Positions 46,290 through 55,288 of a stretch of 64,000 bases of DNA are shown piece after piece (position 1 is the first letter of the stretch; each line of letters starts with the position of its first letter). The stretch is from assembly GCA_900537125.1 (NCBI GenBank), contig UNRJ01000001.1:558001-622000 (forward strand). The letters are read 5' to 3'. A program made the translations under genes and the position numbers. The DNA comes from Rhodobacteraceae bacterium Alg238-R152 (GTDB lineage: Bacteria; Pseudomonadota; Alphaproteobacteria; Rhodobacterales; Rhodobacteraceae). The notes beneath the pieces were generated by a model. The model was not told where the DNA came from and searched no databases. It was given only the letters and a program-made list of their open reading frames with translations.

Positions 46290-47495
46290 ATGACCGAAGC
46301 CTTCATCTGCGACGCTACCCGCACCCCAATTGGCCGCTATGGCGGTGCGCTGTCTTCCCTCCGCACCGACGATCTTGCCGCCGCCCCCATTGCCGCTTTG
46401 ATGGCGCGCAATCCACAGGTCAACTGGGCCTCTCTGGATGATGTGATCTACGGGTCTGCCAATCAGGCTGGTGAAGACAACCGAAACGTCGCCCGAATGG
46501 CCGCCCTTCTTGCTGGCCTGCCATGCGATGTGCCCGGCACCACCATCAACCGCCTCTGTGCCTCGGGCATGGATGCAGTGGGCATGGCCTCCCGCGGACT
46601 GCGTGCTGGAGACTACGACATCGCGATTGCTGGTGGGGTGGAAAGCATGTCGCGCGCGCCGTTTGTTATGCCCAAGGCCACGGCCGCGTTTACCCGTGCC
46701 AATGAGGTGTTTGATACCACAATTGGCTGGCGCTTTGTGAACCCAAAAATGAAAGCGATTTATGGCGTCGACAGCATGCCGCAAACCGCCGACAACGTCG
46801 CTGCTGACTACAACATCAACCGCGCAGATCAGGATGCTTTTGCGGCCCGTTCACAAGCGCGCTGGGCAGCGGCACATGACGCCGGACATTTTGCCGAAGA
46901 AATCACCCCGGTCACCATTCCGCAGCGCCGAGGCGAAGATCTGGTTGTCGACACTGACGAGCATCCCCGCCCCAGCACAGGCGTCGACAAACTGGCCAAA
47001 CTGCGCGGCGTGAACGGTGTCGACCTCTCGGTCACCGCGGGCAATGCCTCTGGTGTGAACGACGGCGCCGCCGCGCTCCTGATGGCAAGCGAAGCCGCCG
47101 CCGCCAAAAATGGATTGACCCCAATGGCACGCATTGTGGGCATGGCCGCCGCCGGTGTTGAGCCGCGCGTGATGGGCATTGGCCCGGTCCCAGCCACCAG
47201 AAAAGTGCTAGCCCGCACCGGACTCACCATCGAGCAGATGGATGTGATAGAATTGAACGAGGCCTTCGCCGCTCAGGGACTCGCGTCTTTGCGGGAACTT
47301 GGCATCGCAGACGACGCCCCCCATGTAAACGCACAGGGTGGCGCCATTGCCATTGGCCATCCGCTTGGCATGTCCGGCGCGCGCATCGTGATGTCTGCCG
47401 CCTATCAGCTCATACGCACCGGCGGCCGCTATGCGCTCTGCACCATGTGCGTTGGCGTTGGCCAAGGCACCGCCATCATTCTCGAACGGGTCTAA
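46290..47495 (+). CDS. paaJ: 3-oxoadipyl-CoA thiolase
   Basis: This thiolase splits 3-oxoadipyl-CoA to succinyl-CoA and acetyl-CoA, and a paralogous activity acts on 3-oxo-5,6-dehydrosuberyl-CoA in the phenylacetate route. The 401-residue protein has [17 protein letters not shown] (nucleophilic Cys near 90), [25 protein letters not shown] and the second catalytic Cys in [11 protein letters not shown]. The same family includes PcaF, so the symbol depends on context. First gene of the operon; GGAG stands six bases before the ATG. Confidence 0.88.
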   Translation: MTEAFICDATRTPIGRYGGALSSLRTDDLAAAPIAALMARNPQVNWASLDDVIYGSANQAGEDNRNVARMAALLAGLPCDVPGTTINRLCASGMDAVGMASRGLRAGDYDIAIAGGVESMSRAPFVMPKATAAFTRANEVFDTTIGWRFVNPKMKAIYGVDSMPQTADNVAADYNINRADQDAFAARSQARWAAAHDAGHFAEEITPVTIPQRRGEDLVVDTDEHPRPSTGVDKLAKLRGVNGVDLSVTAGNASGVNDGAAALLMASEAAAAKNGLTPMARIVGMAAAGVEPRVMGIGPVPATRKVLARTGLTIEQMDVIELNEAFAAQGLASLRELGIADDAPHVNAQGGAIAIGHPLGMSGARIVMSAAYQLIRTGGRYALCTMCVGVGQGTAIILERV

Positions 47496-47526
47496 GGCAC
47501 CCCACAGCCTGAGGAGGAACCCAGTC

Positions 47527-48501
47527 ATGTATGCACAGATGATCAAATCCGAGGCCACGACGGACGATCCGGAGAAACTCAAGGAGTTTCAGGCCAAGAT
47601 CGACGCCAACATCAAAGTTGAGCCGCGCGATTGGATGCCCGAAGGCTATCGCAAAACCCTGATCCGCCAGATCGGCCAGCACGCGCACAGCGAGATTGTT
47701 GGCCAATTGCCGGAAGGCAACTGGATCACCCGCGCCCCCACGCTGGAGCGCAAAATGATCCTGCTCGCCAAGGTGCAGGACGAAGCTGGTCACGGTCTCT
47801 ACCTCTACGCCGCTGCCGAAACACTGGGGGTGAGCCGCGATGATCTCACCGAACAGCTGCTGAACGGCAAAATGAAGTACTCCTCCATCTTCAACTACCC
47901 CACGCTGAACTGGGCGGACATCGGTGCTGTTGGCTGGCTCGTAGATGGCGCAGCGATCATGAACCAAGTGCCGCTACAACGGACCTCCTATGGCCCCTAC
48001 TCCCGCGCCATGATCCGAGTCTGCAAGGAGGAAAGCTTCCACCAGCGCCAGGGCTACGACATCATGATGAAAATGGCCCAAGGCACGGAGGCGCAAAAGA
48101 AAATGGCACAGGATGCCCTTAACCGCCTGTGGTACCCGTCGCTGATGATGTTTGGCCCGTCTGACGCGGAGTCCGTGCATTCCACCCAAAACATGGCGTG
48201 GAAAATCAAGATGAACACCAACGATGAGTTGCGTCAGAAGTTTGTCGACCAGACCGTGCCACAAGCCAAATACCTCGGCCTGACCATCCCGGACGAAAAC
48301 CTAACATGGAACGAGGAAAAAGGCGGTTACGACTATTCTGACCCGGACTGGTCCGAGTTCTTTGACGTGCTCAAAGGCAACGGCCCCTGTAACGTCGACC
48401 GTCTGGAAGCCCGCAACAAAGCCTGGGACGACGGTGCTTGGGTGCGTGTCGGTCTGATGGCCCACGCTGAGAAGAAAAAAGCGCAGGTGGCCGCAGAATG
48501 A
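47527..48501 (+). CDS. paaA: Ring-1,2-phenylacetyl-CoA epoxidase subunit PaaA
   Basis: PaaA is the catalytic diiron subunit of the phenylacetyl-CoA epoxidase, which forms an epoxide across the aromatic ring. The 324-residue helical protein contains [15 protein letters not shown] and [13 protein letters not shown], the ExxH iron-ligand motifs. GGAGGA precedes the ATG. The stop overlaps the DUF3291 gene by four bases. Confidence 0.96.
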   Translation: MYAQMIKSEATTDDPEKLKEFQAKIDANIKVEPRDWMPEGYRKTLIRQIGQHAHSEIVGQLPEGNWITRAPTLERKMILLAKVQDEAGHGLYLYAAAETLGVSRDDLTEQLLNGKMKYSSIFNYPTLNWADIGAVGWLVDGAAIMNQVPLQRTSYGPYSRAMIRVCKEESFHQRQGYDIMMKMAQGTEAQKKMAQDALNRLWYPSLMMFGPSDAESVHSTQNMAWKIKMNTNDELRQKFVDQTVPQAKYLGLTIPDENLTWNEEKGGYDYSDPDWSEFFDVLKGNGPCNVDRLEARNKAWDDGAWVRVGLMAHAEKKKAQVAAE

Positions 48502-48977
48502 AACACCTCTCTGAAATCAACATTGCCCGCCTGAAGCATGACGCAGATGATCCTCGTGTTGCCCCATTTTTCAACGCCTTGGACCGGATCAACGCGATTG
48601 CAGACCGTTCCAACGGCTTCCAATGGCGCTTTACCGATGAAAGCGGCAATGCCACGGACACACAGGCGGTCGACGACCCGCGTGTGATCGTGAACGTCTC
48701 CACCTGGGCTTCCGTTGAAGATCTGGAGACCTTTGTCTGGGGCACCATTCATCGCCAATTCTATCAGCGCCGCGAAGCCTGGTTTGATCTGATGGAAAGC
48801 ATGCACTTCTGCATGTGGTGGATTGAACCTGGCGAAGAGCCCACCATTGCAGAGGCGCTCGCCCGCCTCGACCACATGAACACCCACGGGGACAGCGACC
48901 ACGCCTTTGGCTGGTCACACCTTCCTCAAGCCACGCGCTGGCGCAGCGCGCAGTGCGACACAGTAGCAGCGGAGTAA
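48498..48977 (+). CDS. DUF3291 protein of the paa operon
   Basis: A 159-residue soluble protein with [16 protein letters not shown] and [24 protein letters not shown], the DUF3291 pattern of an antibiotic-monooxygenase-like ferredoxin fold. It is translationally coupled to paaA and lies four bases ahead of paaB. No function is known; it may stabilise the epoxidase or handle a reactive intermediate. Confidence 0.8.
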   Translation: MKHLSEINIARLKHDADDPRVAPFFNALDRINAIADRSNGFQWRFTDESGNATDTQAVDDPRVIVNVSTWASVEDLETFVWGTIHRQFYQRREAWFDLMESMHFCMWWIEPGEEPTIAEALARLDHMNTHGDSDHAFGWSHLPQATRWRSAQCDTVAAE

Positions 48978-48981
48978 AATC

Positions 48982-49266
48982 ATGAGTAAAGAATGGCCCC
49001 TTTGGGAAATCTTCATTCGCGGCCAGCACGGCCTGAGCCACCGTCACGTCGGCAGCCTGCACGCGCCAGACGCGGAAATGGCGATCAAAAACGCCCGCGA
49101 CGTCTACACGCGACGTAACGAAGGTGTGTCGATCTGGGTGGTCGAGGCCAACAACATTTCTGCGTCTTCACCGTCGGAAAAAGGCCCACTCTATGAGCCA
49201 TCCGAGAGCAAAATCTACCGCCACCCTACCTTCTTCGACATTCCTGACGAAGTGGGGCACATGTGA
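48982..49266 (+). CDS. paaB: Phenylacetyl-CoA epoxidase subunit PaaB
   Basis: A 94-residue small subunit (WPLWEIFIRGQHGLSHRHVGSLHA) that bridges the PaaAC dimers of the epoxidase. It overlaps paaC by one base (TGATG). Confidence 0.96.
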   Translation: MSKEWPLWEIFIRGQHGLSHRHVGSLHAPDAEMAIKNARDVYTRRNEGVSIWVVEANNISASSPSEKGPLYEPSESKIYRHPTFFDIPDEVGHM

Positions 49267-50033
49267 TGGCACCGGTGGACAAGGAGATGCTCACGCAGTT
49301 CCTGCTGCGCATGGGCGACAATACCCTCATTCTGGGCCACCGCGTCTCTGAATGGTGCGGCCACGCGCCGGTGTTGGAAGAAGACATTGCTTTGGCGAAC
49401 ACGGCTCTGGACCTGATTGGCCAGACACAGTTTTGGCTCGGATATGCGGCCGAAGTGATGGGAGACGGCAAAACCGCTGATGACGTCGCCTTCCTGCGCG
49501 ACGCTTGGGATTTCCGCAATCTGCTGCTTTTGGAACTGCCCAACGGCGACTTTGGACAAACCCTGATGCGCCAGTTCCTGTTTGACGCCTATCAGTCAAT
49601 TCTGCTGCCGCGCTTGATGAAGTCTTCCGATCAACGCATTGCAGAGGTTGCAGAAAAAGCCAGCAAGGAAGTGGCCTATCACGTTGAACGCTCCGCCGAA
49701 ACCGTGGTGGGTTTGGGGGATGGCACCGAGGAAAGCCACAAGCGCATGCAAGCGGCATTGGACCGTCTATGGCCCTATGTCGGCGAAATGTTTGCCTCTG
49801 ACGAAGTAGACGCTGCCATGGCCACAGCGGGCATTGCCCCCGATCCAGCCACGCTGCGTGAGGAGTACGACGCGCTGGTTGGCAAAGTGCTGTCAGAGGC
49901 CACCCTAACCGTCCCAGACAGCGATTTTGCCCACAAAGGCGGTCGGACTGGTGCAACCCACACCGAGCACTTGGGCCACCTGCTGACCCAAATGCAATGG
50001 CTGCAACGCGCTTATCCTGGTGCCACATGGTAA
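49266..50033 (+). CDS. paaC: Phenylacetyl-CoA epoxidase subunit PaaC
   Basis: A 255-residue helical structural subunit related to PaaA (RMGDNTLILGHRVSEWCGHAP; SSDQRIAEVAEKASKEVAYHVERS), with paired iron-ligand motifs degenerate. It forms a heterodimer with PaaA. The GTG just upstream is a less likely start than the ATG at 49266. Confidence 0.95.
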   Translation: MAPVDKEMLTQFLLRMGDNTLILGHRVSEWCGHAPVLEEDIALANTALDLIGQTQFWLGYAAEVMGDGKTADDVAFLRDAWDFRNLLLLELPNGDFGQTLMRQFLFDAYQSILLPRLMKSSDQRIAEVAEKASKEVAYHVERSAETVVGLGDGTEESHKRMQAALDRLWPYVGEMFASDEVDAAMATAGIAPDPATLREEYDALVGKVLSEATLTVPDSDFAHKGGRTGATHTEHLGHLLTQMQWLQRAYPGATW

Positions 50034-50533
50034 ATCCGCAGCAGCATAGCCCTGGCACGCCGCCGGACCGTGCTGCGCTACCTGACGTGGCACAGGTCTG
50101 GACTTGGCTGCATGCGGTGCCTGATCCCGAAATTCCGGTGATTTCCCTCACCGACCTCGGCATCATTCGAGAAGTGACTTACGAGGACGACACTTTGGTG
50201 GTCACTGTCACGCCGACTTACTCGGGCTGCCCTGCAACCAGCATCATCAATCTGGACATCGAAACCGCCTTGCGTGGCCATGGCGTCAAGAACATTGAAT
50301 TGCGTCGCCAACTCAGCCCGGCCTGGACCACAGACTGGCTCACCCAAGACGGTCGAGAAAAGCTGGAAAAATATGGTATCGCCCCGCCACAACCGGCGGG
50401 CGGTCCAGAAAAATGCCCTCAATGCGGCAGTCAACACGTTGAGAAAATGAGTCAATTTGGCTCTACCCCTTGTAAGGCCCAGTGGCGCTGCACCGCCTGT
50501 CTGGAACCTTTCGATTATTTCAAGTGCATCTGA
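50027..50533 (+). CDS. paaD: Phenylacetyl-CoA epoxidase maturation protein PaaD
   Basis: A 168-residue protein with the MIP18/DUF59-type domain (HAVPDPEIPVISLTDLGII; PTYSGCPATSIIN) and a C-terminal zinc-like motif (CPQCG ... CTAC), the usual PaaD build. It supports assembly or iron-sulfur maturation of the epoxidase system. The start overlaps the paaC stop by seven bases. Confidence 0.94.
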   Translation: MVNPQQHSPGTPPDRAALPDVAQVWTWLHAVPDPEIPVISLTDLGIIREVTYEDDTLVVTVTPTYSGCPATSIINLDIETALRGHGVKNIELRRQLSPAWTTDWLTQDGREKLEKYGIAPPQPAGGPEKCPQCGSQHVEKMSQFGSTPCKAQWRCTACLEPFDYFKCI

Positions 50534-50545
50534 GGAGAGACCCAC

Positions 50546-51616
50546 ATGGCGCGCTTTCATGACCTCGAAGTCACCGATATCCGCAAAACCATCCGCGACG
50601 CTGTGGTGGTCACACTTGCGCCCGTAAATGGTGCGGCGTCCGAGTTTGACTTCACCCAAGGCCAATACCTGACCTTCAAACGCGACTTTGATGGCGAAGA
50701 GCTGCGCCGCAGCTACTCTATCTGCGCCGGCAAAGACGACGGTGTGCTTCAGGTTGGCATCAAACGTGTCGACGGTGGCACCTTTTCCACGTGGGCCAAC
50801 ACCGAACTCCAAGTCGGTGACACTGTTCAAGCCATGCCCCCAATGGGAGGCTTTTTCACCGATCTTGATGCCAGCACGGACAAAACCTATCTTGGCTTTG
50901 CAGGCGGCTCCGGCATCACACCGGTGCTCTCGTTGATCAAAACCACGCTGGCGCGCGAGCCTCGGTCGTCTTTCACCTTGATCTATGCCAACAAAGGTGT
51001 GTCCACCATCATGTTTCGCGAGGAGCTGGAAGACCTCAAAAACACCTACATGGGCCGCTTTAATGTGATCCATGTCCTGGAAAGTGACGCGCAGGAGATC
51101 GACCTATTCACCGGTATGGTGACCGAAGAGAAATGTGCGCAGCTGTTTCAAACCGGCTGGATCGATATAGGTACAGTGGACACCGCCTTTATTTGCGGCC
51201 CGGAACCGATGATGCTTGGCATTGCCAAAGCTTTGAAAGACCACGGAATGTCTGATGCGCAAATCAAGTTTGAGCTGTTTGCCTCCGGTCAACCCGGCCG
51301 TGCCAAGCGCAAAGCTGCCAGCACGACCGACGCGGCCAAAGCTGTCACGGCTCAAATCACTCTGGAGGGTGCCACCCAGACCATCAAAATGGACCGCGAT
51401 ACGTCCGTCCTCGATGCGGCACGCGCCAACACCATGGACGCTCCTTTCGCCTGCAAAGCCGGGGTTTGCTCCACCTGTAAATGTCGACTGATAGAGGGCG
51501 AGGTCGAAATGATGGCCAACCATGCACTGGAAGACTACGAGGTCGAAAAAGGCTTCATTTTAAGTTGTCAGTCTTATCCGCTCACCGACAAGGTTGTGGT
51601 CGATTACGATCAGTAA
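50546..51616 (+). CDS. paaE: Phenylacetyl-CoA epoxidase reductase PaaE
   Basis: PaaE passes electrons from NADPH through FAD and a 2Fe-2S cluster to PaaA. The 356-residue protein has a flavin domain (RSYSICAG), an NAD(P) domain (FAGGSGITPVLSLI; CGPEPMM) and a plant-type ferredoxin domain (CKAGVCSTCKCRL). A terminator follows 8 bases after the stop. Confidence 0.96.
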   Translation: MARFHDLEVTDIRKTIRDAVVVTLAPVNGAASEFDFTQGQYLTFKRDFDGEELRRSYSICAGKDDGVLQVGIKRVDGGTFSTWANTELQVGDTVQAMPPMGGFFTDLDASTDKTYLGFAGGSGITPVLSLIKTTLAREPRSSFTLIYANKGVSTIMFREELEDLKNTYMGRFNVIHVLESDAQEIDLFTGMVTEEKCAQLFQTGWIDIGTVDTAFICGPEPMMLGIAKALKDHGMSDAQIKFELFASGQPGRAKRKAASTTDAAKAVTAQITLEGATQTIKMDRDTSVLDAARANTMDAPFACKAGVCSTCKCRLIEGEVEMMANHALEDYEVEKGFILSCQSYPLTDKVVVDYDQ

Positions 51617-51624
51617 TCCATCAA

Positions 51625-51652
51625 AAAAGGGCGCCAGAACCGGCGCCCTTTT
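51625..51652 (+). terminator. Terminator of the paaJ-paaE operon
   Basis: AAAAGGGCGCC at 51625-51635 pairs perfectly with 51642-51652 around a six-base loop, ending in a T-run. Confidence 0.92.
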
Positions 51653-51681
51653 GTATCAGATAAGACGTTGTCTGATTGGCT

Positions 51682-52020
51682 TTAGGGCTTAGGATCCGTT
51701 TCAAACGACGCACCCAAACCCATGCCATAATCTACCGCTTGCAACCGGGTGTCATAGCCCAGGCTGAAGTCGAGGTAATAGTCCTCTTCGAGGTATGCGG
51801 CCCCCACGGTTGGCCGGAAAGACTGTGAGCCAAACTTGTAATCGGCCCCAATTGCCAAAACAGCACTGCCCGGCTCGTCATCATGGAAAACCCGCGCACC
51901 GACGGCCCAATCACCGCCAAACACATAAGTCAGCCCCAAACCAAACGACGGATCGGCCTGCGCGCCCGCACTGCCAAAAAGAGCAGCACCCAAAACACCG
52001 GCTGTCAAAACACGTTTCAT
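51682..52020 (-). CDS. Small secreted protein, paralogue 1
   Basis: A 112-residue protein with a signal peptide (VLTAGVLGAALFGSAGAQA) and a mature part of short, glycine-spaced strands (GLTYVFGGDWAVGARVF; YKFGSQSFRPTVGAAYL; LDFSLGYDTRL). The pattern suggests a small beta-barrel or outer-membrane-associated protein. It is about 80% identical over its core to the next upstream gene. Function unknown. Confidence 0.75.
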   Translation of the reverse strand: MKRVLTAGVLGAALFGSAGAQADPSFGLGLTYVFGGDWAVGARVFHDDEPGSAVLAIGADYKFGSQSFRPTVGAAYLEEDYYLDFSLGYDTRLQAVDYGMGLGASFETDPKP

Positions 52021-52153
52021 GATATTTTCCTATCCCACCTCAACTGGTTGCCGGAAAAATACCATGTCTCTTGTACCTTGGCCATCGCAGCCAAACACAA
52101 GCACCAAAACGTGACCCAGTTTCAACAGCAACCGAAACCTCTCATTTCACCGG

Positions 52154-52711
52154 TCAGCAGTCCAATGCTACGGGAAACACCCCGACTGAGACCGGCGCAC
52201 CGCAGCCAGAATAGTCACCTCCGCCATCAGAGTCTCCGTCTATGGGGGTAATTTCCCCGCCATCTGAACCAGAGTCACCACCGTCTGAGGCATCGCCTCC
52301 ATCCGAGGAGCCTGTATCACCGTCACCGCTAGGAGTGGCGGTATCATCACCTGCAGTTACAGGTGCCGCAGGCGACGCAGGTGTCTGCGTTTCAAAGGCA
52401 GCCCCCACACCGATCCCATAGTCAAGCGCTTGCAATCGGGTGTCATAGCCCAAGCTAAAATCCACATAAAAGTCTTCGTCCAGATACGCTGCGCCCACGG
52501 TAGGCCGGAAAGACTGCGACCCAAATTTGTAGTCCAGCCCAAGCGCAAGAACCGCGCTTTCCGGCTCATCATCATGAAATACCCGCACGCCAACGGCCCA
52601 GTCGCCGCCAAAAACGTAGGTCAAACCAAATCCAAAAGAAGGGTCCGCCTGCACCGTCCCACCGTTGGCCAAAACGGCCGCAGTTAGAACGCCCCAAAAT
52701 TGCTTTTTCAA
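52154..52711 (-). CDS. Secreted protein, paralogue 2, with a Gly/Asp/Ser tail
   Basis: A 185-residue protein with a signal peptide and the same strand-rich core as its neighbour. Residues from about 113 on form an acidic Gly/Ser/Asp low-complexity tail (GDTGSSDGGDASDGGDSG), ending VSVGVFPVALDC with two Cys in the last 20 residues or so. The tail could bind calcium or form a surface-exposed linker. The start is TTG at 52711 with GAGG upstream. Function unknown. Confidence 0.72.
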   Translation of the reverse strand: MKKQFWGVLTAAVLANGGTVQADPSFGFGLTYVFGGDWAVGVRVFHDDEPESAVLALGLDYKFGSQSFRPTVGAAYLDEDFYVDFSLGYDTRLQALDYGIGVGAAFETQTPASPAAPVTAGDDTATPSGDGDTGSSDGGDASDGGDSGSDGGEITPIDGDSDGGGDYSGCGAPVSVGVFPVALDC

Positions 52712-52810
52712 AACTTCATACCTCGTAAAACACCAAACAATACCTCAGCATGTACCACACTTTGGGAGATACTCCAAAACAACCTAGGAGTGAGGCTGAT
52801 CATGCAGGCG

Positions 52811-53413
52811 TCAGTGCGACATCCCCCGCACACCGCCCAAAACAAGATCCGTTGCAAGATCCGCATAGCGTTCCCGCGCGGATGTGTCTGCGCTTTGCTG
52901 CCACATATAGTACCAGTTTAGCATCCCAAAAATCGACATGGTGGTTTCGCGCAGCCGCACCGGGTCATTGTCCAACACACCCTCTGCACTTGCGGCCACC
53001 ACATCGCTGACCTGGGTGACTAAGTCGCGCTGATACCCCCGCAGAACCTTCTGTTGTATCTCCGGCAACGCACGCATTCCGGTGCTTTGCACCCGATGCT
53101 CGTCATCCGCGCCTTGATACGCCAATAGGATTTCCCGCAGCACTGTTCTTAGTTGAGATTTGGCATCTAAGCCACTCAAATCAAGACTACAAATCCGATC
53201 CCGAAGCATCTTTAGATAGCTGTCCAGCACATCAAACAATAATGCATCTTTGCTGTCATAATAGTGATATATATTGGCCTTGGAGATCCCGCACTCCTTG
53301 GCCAAGACGGACATCGACGCGCGGTCATACCCCTGCTCCGCAAACACACGCGCCGCCGACTTCAATATATGGATTCGCTTCTGCTCGTGGTCTTTGGCAA
53401 TGGTGCGGGCCAT
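52811..53413 (-). CDS. paaR: TetR-family repressor PaaR
   Basis: A 200-residue TetR regulator (AARVFAEQGYDRASMSVLAKECGISKANIYHYYDSKDALLFDVL) with a phenylacetyl-CoA-type ligand domain inferred from context. It is the last gene of the paaI-paaK-paaR unit and overlaps the paaK stop by one base. It probably binds the shared motif at 46236 and 55236 and releases it in the presence of phenylacetyl-CoA. Confidence 0.85.
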   Translation of the reverse strand: MARTIAKDHEQKRIHILKSAARVFAEQGYDRASMSVLAKECGISKANIYHYYDSKDALLFDVLDSYLKMLRDRICSLDLSGLDAKSQLRTVLREILLAYQGADDEHRVQSTGMRALPEIQQKVLRGYQRDLVTQVSDVVAASAEGVLDNDPVRLRETTMSIFGMLNWYYMWQQSADTSARERYADLATDLVLGGVRGMSH

Positions 53414-54723
53414 CAGCTGGTGCCCCGGTTGTCGACCACGCGTTTTGCTTTGCCTTGGCTGCGCTCCACCTCACCTGGGTCGCCCACGATCACTTCAACT
53501 GACACGCCAATCATGTCTTTGATATGTTTGGTCAACATGCGCGCTGCTGCCGTTTTGGACAGGTTGTCGGTCGCATTTGGCACGGCTTCCACATACACCC
53601 GCATCGCATCCATACGCCCTGATTTATACAGTTCGATCTGGTAATATGGCGCAAGCCCGCCCGTCGCAAGCACCTGCTCCTCCACCTGTGAGGGGAACAC
53701 ATTCACGCCGCGCAGGATGATCATGTCATCTGACCGACCGGTAATCTTCTCCATCCGCCGCATGGATCGCGCAGTGCCCGGCAAAAGCCGCGTCAAATCC
53801 CGGGTTCGATACCGGATCATCGGCAGGCCTTCTTTGGTCAACGTCGTGAATACCAACTCCCCCAACTCGCCATCTTCTACGACCTCGCCGGTCTCCGGAT
53901 TGATGACCTCCGGGTAGAAATGATCCTCCCAGATCACCGGCCCATCTTTGGTCTCCACACATTCATTGGCCACACCTGGCCCCATGATCTCGCTGAGCCC
54001 GTAGATATCCACCGCATGCATATCAAACGCGGCCTCGACCTCTTTGCGCATCGCATCGGTCCATGGCTCAGCACCAAACACACCCACGGACAGAGAGCTT
54101 TCGCGCGGATCCATGCCAAGCTTATGATATTGCTCCAGAATGTTGAGCATGTAACTTGGCGTGACCATGATCCCATCTGGCTGAAAATCGGTGATCAAGC
54201 CAACCTGCTTCTCGGTCTGACCGCCACTCATCGGCACCACTGTCGCACCCAAACGCTCAATGCCGTAATGCGCGCCCAAACCACCGGTGAACAATCCGTA
54301 GCCATAGGCGTTATGCACCAAATCACCTGCGCGCAAACCAGACGCCCGCAAGCTGCGCGCCATCAAATCCGCCCAATTGTCGATATCACCTTTGGTGTAG
54401 CCAACAACGGTTGGCTTGCCCGTGGTGCCAGAGGACGCATGAAGCCGCGCAATCTGCTGTCGTGGCACTGCCAGAAGCCCAAACGGATAGTTATCCCGCA
54501 GGTCATTTTTGTAGGAAAACGGGAATTTGGACAGATCGCTCAGACTTTGCAAATCGTCCGGATGCACCCCTGCCTCATCAAACCTCTGTTTGTACATGGG
54601 CACGTTGGTATAGGCATGGTTCAACGACCACTTCAGCCGTTCCATCTGCGTTGCGCGAATCTCATCAATCGACGCAATTTCAATGGGTTCCAGCTCGTCT
54701 TTGCGTGGTGATAAATCTTTCAT
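53413..54723 (-). CDS. paaK: Phenylacetate-CoA ligase
   Basis: PaaK activates phenylacetate to phenylacetyl-CoA, the first step of the pathway. The 436-residue ANL-family protein has LHASSGTTGKPTVVGYT, VDIYGLSEIMGPG, RYRTRDLTRLLPG and a C-terminal domain. Length is normal. It is 21 bases downstream of paaI and overlaps paaR by one base. Confidence 0.96.
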   Translation of the reverse strand: MKDLSPRKDELEPIEIASIDEIRATQMERLKWSLNHAYTNVPMYKQRFDEAGVHPDDLQSLSDLSKFPFSYKNDLRDNYPFGLLAVPRQQIARLHASSGTTGKPTVVGYTKGDIDNWADLMARSLRASGLRAGDLVHNAYGYGLFTGGLGAHYGIERLGATVVPMSGGQTEKQVGLITDFQPDGIMVTPSYMLNILEQYHKLGMDPRESSLSVGVFGAEPWTDAMRKEVEAAFDMHAVDIYGLSEIMGPGVANECVETKDGPVIWEDHFYPEVINPETGEVVEDGELGELVFTTLTKEGLPMIRYRTRDLTRLLPGTARSMRRMEKITGRSDDMIILRGVNVFPSQVEEQVLATGGLAPYYQIELYKSGRMDAMRVYVEAVPNATDNLSKTAAARMLTKHIKDMIGVSVEVIVGDPGEVERSQGKAKRVVDNRGTS

Positions 54724-54743
54724 AACGCCCTCCCCGACGTCGT

Positions 54744-55178
54744 TTATTCTTCAAACAAATGGCCTTTGATCGTGCGCGAGGCGCCGCGAAATTCGGCAAT
54801 CACCTGACCGTCCTGATTGGAAACGGTCACATCATAGATCCCGCTGCGTCCGATCAAGCTCACCTCTTTCGCCACAGCGGTCAGGAGATCCCCTTCACGT
54901 CCCGGTGCGATGTAGCTGATGGTGTTGTGTTGCGCGACGGTCGCCTGATTGCGGCTGTTGCAGGCAAAGGCGAAAGCGCTATCTGCCAACGTGAATGTGA
55001 AACCGCCGTGGCAAATCCCATGGCCGTTACAATGCTCAGGCTTCACCGTCATGGTGAGCATTGCTCGCCCTTCATCCACGTCAACAATCTGCATGCCCAT
55101 ATACTGGCTTGCCCGATCAGTAGACCACATCGCTGCCGCGCTTTTCTCGGCCCGCTCCTTTGGTGTCATCTCTAACAT
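54744..55178 (-). CDS. paaI: Phenylacetyl-CoA thioesterase PaaI
   Basis: PaaI is a hot-dog thioesterase that rescues CoA trapped as ring-hydroxylated dead-end esters. The 144-residue protein has GHGICHGGFTFTLADSAFAFA, the active-site helix. ATG at 55178 gives the usual N-terminus; the frame continues upstream without similarity. Confidence 0.93.
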   Translation of the reverse strand: MLEMTPKERAEKSAAAMWSTDRASQYMGMQIVDVDEGRAMLTMTVKPEHCNGHGICHGGFTFTLADSAFAFACNSRNQATVAQHNTISYIAPGREGDLLTAVAKEVSLIGRSGIYDVTVSNQDGQVIAEFRGASRTIKGHLFEE

Positions 55179-55235
55179 GCTGCTCTCCCTAGTGGCCCCT
55201 CCCAAGCGGCCTATTCTCTTCTCCCAGCTTGCATA

Positions 55236-55254
55236 AACCGAACGGTTGGTCAAT
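55236..55254 (+). promoter_or_regulatory. Probable PaaR operator between paaI and paaZ
   Basis: AACCGAACGGTTGGTCAAT shares 14 of 19 positions with the motif upstream of paaJ and sits between the divergent paaI and paaZ starts. The central ACCGAACGGTTGGT is a near-palindrome, typical of a TetR operator. Confidence 0.6.
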
Positions 55255-55288
55255 AAATGATTCACGGAGACATATCGGGGAGAGAGCC

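Noticed and set aside
51682-52711. The two secreted proteins as halves of one broken gene
   Set aside because: Each has its own start and signal peptide, and both contain the same core rather than complementary halves.
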